Assembly (NCBI GenBank): GCA_963693365.1
Contig: CAVNZM010000003.1
Span: forward strand, 3,038,001-3,102,000
Reading direction: 5' to 3'
Length of the DNA: 64,000 nucleotides
DNA from: Amoebidium appalachense
Taxonomy: Eukaryota > Ichthyosporea
Shown here one piece after another: positions 41,959-53,999 of this stretch; within the stretch, counting starts at the first letter, position 1, and each line of letters starts with the position of its first letter. A program made the translations under genes and the position numbers. A model generated the notes under the pieces. It had not been told where the DNA came from. It was given only the letters and a program-made list of their open reading frames with translations, and did no database searches.

Positions 41959-44618
41959 CTATGGGATGACGGCAGGTGGCGGGTCCAGGATGAAGTCCTC
42001 GGAGCTGTACGAGCGTCTGATTGGCTGGCTGCACGGGGCCACGGTGCTGAGGGCATCCAGGCTGTGGGCCCTCTCGACCGTCAGCAGGGGCAGGGCCTGG
42101 CCCGTATTGCACGCCGCAGCAACCCCACACGTGCGCAGCGCAAAGTAGTGAGCTGCATACTCAGCTGCGCTCACACTGACGCTGTAGCGCAGGAGACCTA
42201 GGACAATGCGCTCCAGCTGGTTCAGACTGGCCACCCCTACGTTGGGCAGCACCGTGCAGAAGTCTGCATTCCACACGGCCTAATAGACCCCCCCCCCCCC
42301 CCTGTTAGCGCTATGCATTCCATACGGCCTAATAGACCCCCCCCCCCCAGATAGTGCTATGCATTCCATACGGCCTAATAGACCCCCCTGTTAGTGCAAT
42401 GCATTCCACACGGCCTAATAGACCCCCCTGTTAGTGCTATGCATTCCACACGGCCTAATAGACCCCCCTGTTAGTGCTATGCATTCCATACAGCCTAAGA
42501 GACCCCCCCGATAGTGCTATGCATTCCATACGGCCCAATAGACCCCCCCTGTTAGTGCTATGCATTCCACACGGCCTAATAGACCCCCCTGTTAGTGCTA
42601 TGCATTCCACACGACCTAAAGACACCCCTGTTAGTGCTATGCACTCCACACGGCCTAGTAGACCCCCCTGTTAGTGCTATGCATTCCATACGGCCTAATA
42701 GACCCCCCTGTTAATGCTATGCATTCCACACGGCCTAATGGACCCCCCAGTTAGTGCTATGCATTCCACACGGCCTAATAGACCCCCCTGTTAGTGCTAT
42801 GCATTCCATACGGCCTAATAGACCCCCCCAATAGTGCTATGCATTCCATACGGCCTAAAAGACCCCCCTGTTAGTGCTATGCATTCCACACGGCTAATAG
42901 ACCCCTCTGTTAGTGCTATGCATTCCACACGGCCTAATAGACCCCCCTGTTAGTGCTATGCATTCCATACAGCCTAATAGACCCATCCCCCCTGTTAGTG
43001 CTATGCATTCCATACGGCCTAATAGACCCCCCTGTTAGTGCTATGCATTCCATACGGCCCAGACCCCGCCCTGCCAGTAAGTAACCCCCCCCCCCCCCTC
43101 CCCCTCTGACAAACCAACCAACCACAACCACCCCTGACACACAATAACACGAACATATCCCCATACACACCACACACACCACTCACCTGGTCATCCCAGA
43201 CCTTTGATGCCAGCATGGTTGCCCCCAGCAGCAGTCGCTTCCAGTTACCCGGCTGCAGCCTGACCCCTGCCCCGTGCAGGCGGCCCACATAAACCAGCCC
43301 CACGATGGCCACCTCGGCCCCCAGCACTGCCGCCGTGAAGAAGGCCCGCAGGAAGTCGTGCATCTCGCTGGCTGCAGGCACCAAAACCCGGTAGTTGGCC
43401 GGTAGACCCTGGCCCTGCCCCAGGCAGTTAGCCCCAGCCCATGGCCCCTTGGCTGCCACCTACCTTACCCTCTGAAGCGGACAGGAGCGGCCATGGGGTG
43501 GAGGTGGGGAGGGGGGGGAACAGTGTATGTGTATGTGTGGGGGATTATGGGGGGGGGGAGGGGGGGAGGGGGGAAGGAGGGATACTGACGGTGAGGGGAT
43601 GCAGTTGCTCGTCGAATATGGGGTCGTAGTCGGGCAGTGAGCCCTCTTTCATGGTCTGCTGCAGCACACTGTGCAGCGCCACAGCAGCACTGTGCCCACA
43701 GTCAGCAAGCGCACACTCCCTATATGCCCCTTGTTTGCATACACATAAGGACCTGGCCTACCCTCCTAACCCGCCAAACCCCTGCACGTGCCCACACAGA
43801 CCTGTGCACAGGCACACCACACCTTATAGCCCACACATGACAGTCAAGTGTTTTCTGCTCTCTCCTCCCTCCACCACTGGTAGCTAAATCCCTATCCACT
43901 CGTCGTCCCCACTTGACTTTCCAAGGCCCCAGGCCTCCCCCCCCCCCCCCCCCCCAAACCATTATTTTAAAAAACGCAATAAATAAAAGTAACGTGCAAA
44001 CCTACTCGCTCACCAGCGCAGGGTGTGGTCCAGGTCTGGCCTGCTGACGGTCTGATCGACAAACAGGGTGGCACACGAGTTTGACTGCACGCCTGGCCCC
44101 TTGAGCCGCCCAGCCAGCGACCCAGCCAGCGACCGACGTGGCAGCAGTGCCCCCAGCAGCCCGTCCGACCCAGCAGCCCTCAAGCCCTGCCGCCTGCTGT
44201 CCCTCCTGCCCAGCTCCTGCGCCACCCTGGACGCCTCCCCTCCCAGGGCCCCTGCCCCGTAAAAGGGCTCTGAGTGGCGGCGCTGGGGCATTGTGGCCCA
44301 GTCGCTGATGTGCTGCAGCACACTGCCTATCAGCACACCGGCCTTGCGCCTCACAGCCTGCTGCTGCAGCCGCAGCGCCGTCTGATTGGCTGTGGCCTCG
44401 GGGAGGCTGGCAGGCAGGCTGTGCTCAGGCAGGGTGTGCTGTGTGGCCGGGCTGGGGGTGGCCTCGTCCAGCCACGCACGCTTGCCTGCTGGCCGCTGGG
44501 CTGCAGCCGGCGGGGACGGGTACAGGTGTGGGGGGGTAGGGGCCTGACGGGAGGGACTGGCGGGCCAAGACGCTCTGGCCCTGTCGGCCTCCGGGCCGGT
44601 AGACGCAGCCTGGCCCAT
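41959..44618 (-). CDS. CCNY: Cyclin Y
   Basis: Four exons keep phase: 44618-44014, 43689-43590, 43408-43187 and 42279-41959 (TAG), 415 residues. The start MGQAAST fits the N-myristoylation rule (M-G-x-x-x-S), as in animal cyclin Y, which sits at the plasma membrane and activates CDK14/CDK16. Conserved blocks are LQHISDWATMPQRR, SNSCATLFVDQTVSRPDLDH, PDYDPIFDEQLHPLT, then the cyclin box (about 245-360): EVAIVGLVYVGRLHGAG, NWKRLLLGATMLASKVWDDQ, AVWNADFCTVLPNVGVASLN, LERIVLGLLRYSVSVSAAEY. The C-terminal RRSYSSEDF resembles the phospho-serine 14-3-3 site of cyclin Y. The N-terminal linker is longer and richer in Pro/Ala than in animals. Intron 3 consists largely of about 19 copies of the exon 4 splice acceptor. 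Confidence 0.92.
42284..43072 (-). repeat. ~40-bp array repeating the exon 4 splice acceptor of cyclin Y
   Basis: About 19 units run head to tail. On the minus strand a unit reads CACTAACAGGGGGGTCTATTAG then GCCGTATGGAATGCATAG. The true exon 4 boundary is TATTAG|GCCGTGTGGAATGCAGAC, so each unit holds a CTAAC branch-point-like motif, a short spacer, the AG acceptor and the first 15 or so exon bases. The copied exon start reads A-V-W-N-A and then TAG in frame. Units vary at only a few positions. Confidence 0.92.
43084..43100. repeat. Poly-C tract next to the array
   Basis: A C run (sense-strand G) marks the upstream edge of the cyclin Y acceptor array. Confidence 0.85.
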
Positions 44619-45399
44619 GGCTGGCTGCCTGGTGGCCCGCTAGCCACGGCTAGGAGCAGTGCTCATCGCCGATTCTGCACCGTGCCAGCCGGCAGCCGAG
44701 CAGGGTGCTGCATGGACGGTGGCCAGTCCTGGGGGTGGTGCGCGTTGTGTCTAATATCAGGCAATAATATGACTGTTTGCCCTTCTTCTTGTACGTGTGT
44801 GTGCCCTTTTGCTCCCCAATTGACCTGTGTCTTTCTGGGCTCTGTCTGTGTGGCGCAGGTGTCTGTACATGTCTTCAGCACATAGCCACGGTACTGGGAC
44901 CAACGAGTCAAAGCATGCCATGATGATGCAAGATGCAAGTGGTCGTGATCATGACTCAGATCTAGGGGGCCTGAGCCACGGCTGCCAGCGGAGCCAATGG
45001 CCTTTCGCCCAGCGCTAGGGGGATTGCTGCTGGGGTCTACCGGGCCGCCCAACCGGGACCGCCGAACAGCGACCGTGCGGCGCCAAACTTATAAGTCGCG
45101 GGTGCCTCTCATTCAGTAGGCCCTTGTGGGCACTGCAAGACACCACACTACCAACTCTACGTCTATGCGCGCATATCACCAGCTGCAGTTCGAGTTTACC
45201 GTCGCCATTCTCCACACACCCACGTATAGCCATAGGAGTTACCGCTAGGTCTTATGTTGTTTCTGTGACGTGCACAGCCTCGCCTACTAATATTAGTTGT
45301 CTTCATTCACTCTGCTAGCCGACACAGCCAACCACCAGCCCACCGCACGCCGCTGGCCTCTGTGCCTGTGCCTGGCGCCTACCTTCCACCCAGTCCACC
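44619..45399. promoter_or_regulatory. Divergent promoter, cyclin Y / tandem-PDZ gene
   Basis: About 780 bases between divergent ATGs. It contains CCAAT at about 44994 and a TATA-like CTTATAAG at about 45088-45095, which could place a plus-strand start near 45120. No coding exon is evident. Confidence 0.4.
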
Positions 45400-46281
45400 A
45401 TGTCCGTTGCTGCCGTTGTTTCGGACCAGGCCAAGGCCCCATCGGCTGCCCCCCAGCAGGGCCTGCCGGAGGGGTCGTCGGGGTCGCACACAGCAGACTA
45501 TACGGCCGACCTGCACACGTTCAGCAGGCGCGAGCTGTGCGTGCTCAAGAGCTACCACGAGCCCTTTGGCATGCGCCTGCTGCGCGCCTGCGGGGGGCTG
45601 TACGTGGGCAAGGTGTGGAAGTTCACCATGGACGGCCGTATGTCTCCGGCCTACCGCGCGGGGCTCAAGTTTGGGGACCGGCTAAGTGTGTTCAACGGGC
45701 TGCCGCTGGACGGGCGCACCAGTGCAGACCGGGCCGAGCAGCTAGCCGACGGGGCAGGCGACTGCACGCTGGAGGTCGACGAGACACCCCTCTACCACCA
45801 CACAACCCTGGCTGCCTGCTGCCTGGCACGCACGGGCCTGCACCTGCACCAGGGCATAGTGGCCTGGGTCGACCCGAACTCGCCTGCGGGCCGGGCAGGG
45901 CTTGAGTACGGGGAGGTGCTTGTGCAGGTGGGCGAGCACAGCACGCTGGGCATGGACCAGGCCCAGCTGGAGACACTGCTGGACAGGGCCCTCAGGCAGG
46001 CCCACGCGGTGGGGGGCCAGGTCTATGTGGCGGCAGTGCGCAAGTTCCAGGCACAGCAGCTGGCCGACGGCTGCCGGGCGCTGCTGCAGGACATGGGCCG
46101 CACACACACGGCCGTGCACGAGTTTGTCGACCAGACGCTGGCCCTGGACCACGGCCACACATATGGGCCCCTTCCCACCAGCCACGTGCCCCAGGTGCAC
46201 GTGACAAGGCACAGCACCCCCCACCACCAGAGGGTCACAGGCAGGCGCAGTCTGTCGCTGGGCCAGTGGGCCTCCTCGTAG
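45400..46281 (+). CDS. Intronless tandem-PDZ protein, syntenin-like
   Basis: A single uninterrupted frame of 293 residues starts in CAGTCCACCATG and ends in TAG at 46279-46281. After about 40 disordered residues come two PDZ-like folds. PDZ1 is about 43-125 (RELCVLKSYHEPFGMRLLR, then SPAYRAGLKFGDRLSVFNGL). PDZ2 is about 130-222 (IVAWVDPNSPAGRAGLEYGE, then VLVQVGEHSTLGM). The A-G-L-x-x-G-D and N-G pattern is the PDZ core. The close spacing and a following helix, VRKFQAQQLADGCRALLQDM, resemble syntenin, an adaptor that binds syndecan tails and phosphoinositides and acts in endosomal sorting. The carboxylate-binding loops are not the standard GLGF, so ligand preference is unclear. A C-terminal extension of about 60 residues rich in His, Thr and Ser has no known match. 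It is the only intronless gene here, so retroposition is possible. A T-run/G-run composite begins just after the stop. Confidence 0.7.
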   Translation: MSVAAVVSDQAKAPSAAPQQGLPEGSSGSHTADYTADLHTFSRRELCVLKSYHEPFGMRLLRACGGLYVGKVWKFTMDGRMSPAYRAGLKFGDRLSVFNGLPLDGRTSADRAEQLADGAGDCTLEVDETPLYHHTTLAACCLARTGLHLHQGIVAWVDPNSPAGRAGLEYGEVLVQVGEHSTLGMDQAQLETLLDRALRQAHAVGGQVYVAAVRKFQAQQLADGCRALLQDMGRTHTAVHEFVDQTLALDHGHTYGPLPTSHVPQVHVTRHSTPHHQRVTGRRSLSLGQWASS

Positions 46282-46296
46282 GTTTTTTTTTTTTTT

Positions 46297-46327
<31 letters not shown>

Positions 46328-47327
46328 GGGGGGGAGGGAGGGAGGGAGGGAGGGGGGAAGGCAAAAACAGAGCTGGACAGAATCGAATGTGTGTGCTGAA
46401 AAAATAGGGCAAGAACGTAAGGAGGTGTATTGGAGTTTGTATATGCCGGCCCTGCAAGTGCGCGTATGATTATGTATTGTGGACTGTGTGTGGATATATT
46501 GCAATTGTGTGTGGATATATTTCTGGTATGTGTGGATAATGCTATCTCCTCTAATCACGAAGTGCTTTTCCAGGTGGATATGTCATAGGGTATGTGCGGA
46601 TAGCGCTATTTGGATATATTGTGCATAGCAGCAGGTGTGTGTAAATGGATATGGCATGGGTGTGTGGTGAATCTACTGGCGCCATAAACCGTGAAGTATA
46701 GTGTTGTTGGGCAGATTGAAGGCCGTATGTGTGTGGGTGGATAAATTGACATGCCGTAGACTTGTGTGGGCATGAAAGGTATGGTAGGGCATGTGGGTGT
46801 GTGGATTTTTGGGACGTTGAATATACCAGTTATAGGTATACCTACATCTGGGTGGGTGGGTAGCCAGCTACATTGCTGTGTGGTTGAATGAATTTTCTGG
46901 ATTTATTTCATAGCAAGGTCTGTGTGACGGTAGACGCTGTTGATTTTTACGCGATTAGCTGTGTGTCTAATATTGAATTTTAATATCTAACATCATTAGT
47001 ACGGCTATTCCCGAGCTGTGCTGGGAAGGCCTGACCATGGTGAAGGGTGTTGTGCTCGGCAGGAAATGCTCACCGTATGTCTAAATTTGATTTGTGTATT
47101 CAATCAGTTAGCTTTGGCAGCGACCCCCATTTATAGTAGAGCACCCCTGAAATGTAGCTGTCGAATGGTCCACTATTTGGCCAGGCCGCCCAGGGAAGAG
47201 AGGCCTAGGGGGGGGGGGGGGGGGGGGGGGGGCTGGGCTTGCTTGAATCGTCAACCCCTTTCCCCACCAAGGTTTCGGTGCTGGTCCTTCTTCTCGCCAC
47301 AAGCCTTCCCCCCTTCCTTCCCTCCCT

Positions 47328-47367
<40 letters not shown>

Positions 47368-48051
47368 ACCGACCACCACCACCACCACCAAAATCGCCGG
47401 GAAGCCCACCTGCGTACTGGCCCATTTCTCCAAGTACACGTAGGCACAGGTTAGGGTCAATTTTTTTTATGATGGTGGGGGGGGGCGTTCACGTCTCGGA
47501 TATATACTATGATGCATATGTGCAAGAACCATGATGAGGGCCGTCAAGCTTAAGCAGGATCCCGAAAGAACATTTTAATGCCCGAGGATGACGTGTACAG
47601 CTAGAGGTGTTGGCCAGTCTTCTCGGGCCGCCGTGTTTGTGTGCCTTTCCTGCCCTTCCTTTCAAGCTCTGCCTTTCTGATTTTCGGTGGGATGGGTGGG
47701 TGGTGTAGCCATGCAGGTGGTGGTGGCCATGGCGCGAAAGAGTATTTCATGATCATGGCGGGAGGGGGGGGGGGGGGGGGGGGGGGTTATAAAATTAGAA
47801 AGTATAGAAAATACAAAACACAGGAGAGCTCTACGCACTATTAACGTGCCCTCCACCCTCACCATTATGATTTATGTAGGCAAGTTCGGTCAACATATAT
47901 AACACTATGTTAAACGCTTACGTGTACATGATCTGTATCGATACATCGCATCACCAGTGCTGTGTGCACGTAGCAATATGGTGTGGCCATGTGCACGTAG
48001 CAATATGGTGTGGTCATGTGCACGTGATGCCCAGCACGGCTACCTGCACAA

Positions 48052-48383
48052 ATGGATGAGGTATATCCCCTTGGCCACCTCCTGCTGCCACCTCCTGTAT
48101 ACCTCCCATCACCCCCAGAACGGAAGGGGGGGGGGGGGGGGGGGGGGACTGGGCAGAAAACGTCAAGTGACCAGGCTACACTAGCACCTAGTATTCACAA
48201 AGCAGAGCCCGCACATATGGATGAGGTATATCCCCCTGGCCACCTCCTGCTGCCACTTCCTGTATACCTCCCATCACCCCCAGAACGGAAGGGGGGAGGG
48301 GAGGGTAGGGGGGGGGGGGGGGGGAACGGGGCGGAAAACGTCAACTGACCAGGCTACACTAGCACCTAGTACTTACAAAGCAG
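48052..48383. repeat. 165-bp tandem duplication
   Basis: ATGGATGAGGTATATCCCC starts at 48052 and 48217. Both copies contain CTGCTGCCAC, an internal G run of different length, and GTCAA(G/C)TGACCAGGCTACACTAG. Confidence 0.88.
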
Positions 48384-48529
48384 AGGAAGGAATTCCATCG
48401 TTGGCACAAACTCCTTTTCAACGACTGCAAGCTCTAAGATCAGCTGCCACAAGTTGGTCTGGGTTCGTGAACCTAACTCGAGTCACAGTTCTGTGGAGGG
48501 ATATACATGGCCGCCTATTAATAGGTGGG

Positions 48530-48800
48530 CTACAAGCACATGTATATGCAGCCATGGACATATACATCACACTGGTGACGGTGTTGGCCCAGGCATGTGC
48601 CGCTATTAATGGCACACATATGTATAGGCACAGCCATTAATAGCAAACACATGTGCTGGCACAGCTATTCATAGAGCAGACATCTGCTAGCACCACTACT
48701 AACAGCTCCTACCAACATCATATGCATGTGCTGGCCCAGCTACTCATAACCTGTGCTATTGATAGCGCATACATGTGCCGGCACAGCTATATATAGTGCC
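48530..48800. repeat. Imperfect CATGTG / GGCACAGCTATT repeats
   Basis: About six degenerate units with ACATGTGC(C/T)GGCACAGC and TATTAATAG or TATTCATAG cores, running into the last SART3 exon. Several units are partly self-complementary. Confidence 0.6.
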
Positions 48801-48808
48801 GTGTGCCG

Positions 48809-49185
48809 CTACTGCTGGGGCTTTTTCAGCAGGAAGGCCTTGAAGTCCTTATTGCTCAGCCCCGTGGCCCCCTGCATGCATGGCCCATGTGTCAGCCACG
48901 TGCACCCTGCTCCCCATGTGTCCCTCTTGCTCATTGTGCTCCCCCCCTACCGCCAGCTCTGGCAAACCAGCCAGGCCACACCAAAACCCTCATACTCCCC
49001 CCCCCATGCCCAGGAGCAAGCCCAACAACTGCACCATGGCCTGTGCCCACATCCCGTGTCTGCATCACCCACTCCAAAGAAAACACACAAACGAGACACC
49101 CACAAACACACCCACACCCACACACTTACACACACACATCGCATGCACACCCACACACACGTGGGCGCGCGCACACACACGCACA

Positions 49186-49218
<33 letters not shown>

Positions 49219-49706
49219 GTGCACTAAAATGACAGGGGACCTACACGTCTTCCAAGACTTGCCGTAGCCACATCCCCTCCCCCCCCCCTCCCCCCCCCCT
49301 TCTCCCAACACACACACACCAACACCACCCACCCATCCGCCCGCCCGCCCCACCCTTCACCCCGCCACAAAACCCCCGTAGAATCCCTGCATCCAGCATG
49401 GCCCAGTACAGCACCCACCCCTTACGCACCTGTGGTGGTGCCTTTTCCTTTTCCTGCTGCTGTGTCTGGGCCTCAGCACTGGGCTTTGGCCTTGTAGCCA
49501 GCATGGGCTTAGGCGTGGCATGGGGCCTGACCGTACGGGGCATCATGCTGGTGGTGCTGCGCTGCATACCCTGTGCCCCTGAGGCCTTGCCTGCCCCTGC
49601 TGATGGGGGGGCAACGGTGGCTGCTGCTGCTGGCACTGTGTCTGTCGGTGCACTCTGTAGCCCCATGTTAGGTGGTGCCCTGGGTCGGATATGCCAAGGG
49701 GGGGGT

Positions 49707-49792
<86 letters not shown>

Positions 49793-50244
49793 CACCGACC
49801 TGTTGTGCAGCCAGGCGGGCCTTGGGGTTGCTGACGGCCACCTTGAGGGGTTGGTCTGCTAGCTCCATGCCGTCCACTGCCAGGGCCTTGCGTGCTGCTG
49901 CCTGCAAACACACAGTCACATGTGGACCCAGGCAGGCACACTTTGCGCATGGGTGCACACACACAGCAACACACCCAGGCCCAGAAACACAACCACACAG
50001 CCCCACCCAGGACACACAGCACACACCTCGTCCTCGAACTCGACGTAGCAGAAGCCCCTCTGCTGGCCCTTCTTGGACGTGCCCATGCGCACCTGCCGCA
50101 GTGCCCCGTACTGCTCCGGCCCTGATCAGCACCCCCCTCTCTGTTCTAGTGCTCCACTCCCGAAAATCTACCCCTCCCCTTCCCCCCCCCCCTCCCCCCA
50201 CACCCCCCCATGAACACATGGATGCACGAGGGACCACGCACCAG

Positions 50245-50288
<44 letters not shown>

Positions 50289-50609
50289 ACATACACACGC
50301 ACGCGCGCACACACACACGCACACCCTCGCGCACGCACACGCACACACGTCAGCGACAAGCAATTATGTTGACACGCATGCGCACACACAAACATACAGC
50401 AACAGGCACACACACAGGCACCTACACCCATACGCACACACAGACACAGCACACAGGCACAACACAGAGGCACATACACGATCAAACACAGGCACACAAC
50501 CACATACACACACACCCACACCCACCCACCCCCACCCCCCACCCCCAACCCCACCCATGCACGCACACACGCACGCGCACACGCACGCACGCACGCACAC
50601 ATGCACACA

Positions 50610-50673
<64 letters not shown>

Positions 50674-50749
50674 CCCACCGGTTTGAACAGGTTCTCCACC
50701 TGTTCCTTCGTGTAGTCTTTAGGCAGGCCCTGTGTCTCCCCAGTCAGTA

Positions 50750-50781
<32 letters not shown>

Positions 50782-51971
50782 CCCTTTCCCCTCCACGTAC
50801 AGCCACAAACAATGTGCTTGGGTCCTCGCCAATAGGGAAGTGAGTCCTCTTTTCCGCCTGCTCCTGGCACCTATCGATGAACATGGGTCGGTCTCCCATC
50901 AGCGTGCGGTCTAGTGCCACCGCTGCTTCCACAGGTTCCTGCCAGCCACCAGTCAGCAAAAACACACACAATCACACCAATTAAAATGCTAGATGTGATA
51001 TACCCCCAATCCAATGCCACCCGTCATATTAACAACCACTCAATGCCCAATAATAACGGTATAAAACACAGCTGGCAAACACACAGACAACTGCATGTGT
51101 GCCCAGACACACCACGTGCTCACACAGGTCCTACATAACCACACATCAGGCAGGCACGCAGGCATGCATGCAGCGGGCATGGGGGGTGTACCGGGGTTGC
51201 AAATTCGACGTAAGCGTAGCCCTTGGACCTGCCCTGTGCACTGCGCACCAGCCGCACCTCCTTGACCTCCCCAACCTGCACCAGACGTCAGCATGTGCCC
51301 TCTCAGGTGCACGTGTGGCTGCCAGCGCAGGCACCTTTGAGAAGAATGCCGCCAGCTCGTCCTCGGTGACGGCATACAGCAGGTTCTTGACGAACACCGT
51401 GCATGCCTGGTTCTCCTCCCTGCAAAGGATCATGTCAGCACACACACCTCAAGCCCTGCAACCCACCACAGCATTTAAGCATACACACCTCCCCCTTTCC
51501 CCTCAATCACAGGCATTTGAGCACACACTCACCTCCCCTCCCCCCCCTGCCCACTACCACATTTCCGAGCACACACCTCACCCCCTGCCCATCCCATCCC
51601 ACAAGCCACCCCCACCCCCCTAGCCGACCTACGTGCGCGGTGCTGGTGGCTGGGCCACGACCTCCTCCTTGTGTTCCTTGTGTGCTGCTGACCACCCAGT
51701 CAGCCATCCTGCCTCACAGACAACTCCCCCTCCCCCCACCCCCCACCCTCCCCACCTTCCCCCCCTTACCCTTGTGGCGCTTGTTGGTGTGACCCTGCCC
51801 CTGTGTGTCGTCACTAGGTCTCTTTCTATCTGCTGTGGTCTTTTCCTTCTTGGCCTGTGCCTTCTCGGCCCTTCTCTGCTGCCTCTCTTCCAGCACCTTC
51901 TGCTGCCGTTCGGCCTCCTTGGTTGCTGCCTGTATGCAGATTAGCAAAATATCACAGCCCTTTGCTAGATA

Positions 51972-52004
<33 letters not shown>

Positions 52005-52242
52005 ACCCGTCCCCCCCTCCCTTCCTCCCCGCAAAACCTCCCACACGCATCCCTACCCCCCCGTCGTAGAGTGCGCTCCGACCCAAACCCACCCAACAGG
52101 GCCAGCAGGCAACACAGCAACACGCTGGATAGCTGCTGCCACCCACATGCCTGCCCTGTTGCTGCACACCCAGCACACAAAGACACACCCCGCCATAATC
52201 ACACACACATCTAAGCCACCAAGCGACCCTACCCACATGCAG

Positions 52243-52285
<43 letters not shown>

Positions 52286-53624
52286 TTCCTTCCTTCCCCC
52301 CTGCACGAACACACCCAAAAAAAAAAAAAAAAAAAAAAAAAGGAAAGGCCTACCTGGTTGCGCCTATCCTGCATCAGCTTCCTGTGGCTTGCCGTTCGTT
52401 TGCATGCCTGTGTGTACGATGCCAGGGTGCCGCACTCCCTCTCCCACAGCAGCCAGCCCTCCACCACGGTCTCGGCCCACTCCCCAAGCACCTGCACGGC
52501 CTTGCGGTACAGACCACGCACACGCTCAGCATCCCCCTGGTGCCTGCACACACCAAGTGTCAGTTAGTCTAATGGCCACATGGCCACGTGCCCTCCGCCA
52601 TGCACCAAAAACGGATCATGCTGCTCTACACCCACGCCAATAATAGACCATGCCGATCTATCCCTATACAACAAAACCAAAAAATGCCCACCTTCCTGGC
52701 ACAACAATAACAGAACATGATACTCTAACCCCAAAGAACATGCCGATCTACCCCCCCACAATAGAACAAAACATGCCGGTCTATCCTACACAGCAAGAAC
52801 AGAACAGGCCGATCTACCCTTAAAATGAAACAAAACACGTTAATCTACCCCCCCACAGTAAAAACAAAAAACACCGATATACCTGCCACAACAAAACAGA
52901 ACATTCCGATCTACACTTCTTGACAGAAACAGAACGTGCCGATCTACCCTTCTTGACAGAAATAGAACGTGCCGATCTACCCTTCCTGACAAAAGCAGAA
53001 CATGCCGATCTAAAGTCCATAACAAAGAACATGCCGATCAAGCCGTCAACTACCCCCACCCCAGAGCAGAGCATGCTGCTCTACCCCTTACTTCTCCATG
53101 TCGATGTAAGCCAGCCACAGTGCCGGGTTCTTGCCCTGTGTCCGCACACAGCTGTCCCAGGCCTCCCGGGCAAGATCCACCCTCTTCAGGCACCACAGCT
53201 GCAGTGCCACAAGGTGAGCAACACTCCCCCCCCCCCCCCCCCCCCCCCCCATCCCCACCCCTCTCCCCTCCCCTGGGCCAGGACGCACCTCGACCCTTGC
53301 ACGGTACTGCAGCAGGGTGCAGTATGGGTCAAAGGTATCCCCAAAATCTGCAGAACCAGCCACAGTCAGTCCAAATATGCGGCCTGTGCCTGTATGTGCA
53401 TCCCAACAGGCCAAGACATACCACCAGGCCAATGTATCACTAAACTGGGCCGGCATCGATAGGTAGGCACACACATGGTCAAGCACACAGCGCAATACGT
53501 ACACCACCCATTGGCAGTCGCGCGCACACACCCATAGACACGCCCGCCCGCCCGCCCGCCCGCCCGCCCGCCCGCACGTACACACACACACACACAAACA
53601 CAGCACACACGCGCGCACGCACAC

Positions 53625-53666
<42 letters not shown>

Positions 53667-53959
53667 CCATCCACTCACGTACAGTGGTGCAGGTAGTCCT
53701 GTGCCTTCTTAAATGTGACCCTCAGCTCCTGTGCTGCCTCCTGTAATGCCTCCCCCTCTGCATGCACGTAGTCAGCACCCACCTCCCCCCCCCCGACGTG
53801 CACCCCCCCCCTGCACGCACCCAGGGCCCAGTCGACCCTCCTCCTCTGGTAGTCGATGTATGCCGTCCACAGCTGCACATAGTCGTCTGCCCCCCCCAAA
53901 ACCCGCAACCAGCCCGGCCTGGAACACCCCTGCCACACAGTCAGTACTTGGAACACACA

Positions 53960-53999
<40 letters not shown>

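Larger units (their letters stand above)
46282..48808. other. Intergenic region with repeats
   Basis: About 2.5 kb between convergent genes. It contains a T-run/G-run at 46282-46335; TGTGTGGATATATT-like repeats (46480-46660); AT-rich sequence (46660-47160); G (47211-47232) and C (47333-47367) runs; a G run (47762-47786); a 165-base duplication (48052-48383); and ACATGTGCTGGCACAGCTAT-like repeats (48530-48800). No exon is supported. Confidence 0.55.

Noticed and set aside
42284-43072. CRISPR or satellite array
   Set aside because: The unit aligns to the adjacent cyclin Y splice junction and there are no spacers, so a splice-site array explains it better.
46282-46335. Retroposed poly(A) tail after the tandem-PDZ gene
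   Set aside because: The run is T on the coding strand, not A, and is followed by G, matching the general T/G composite family.
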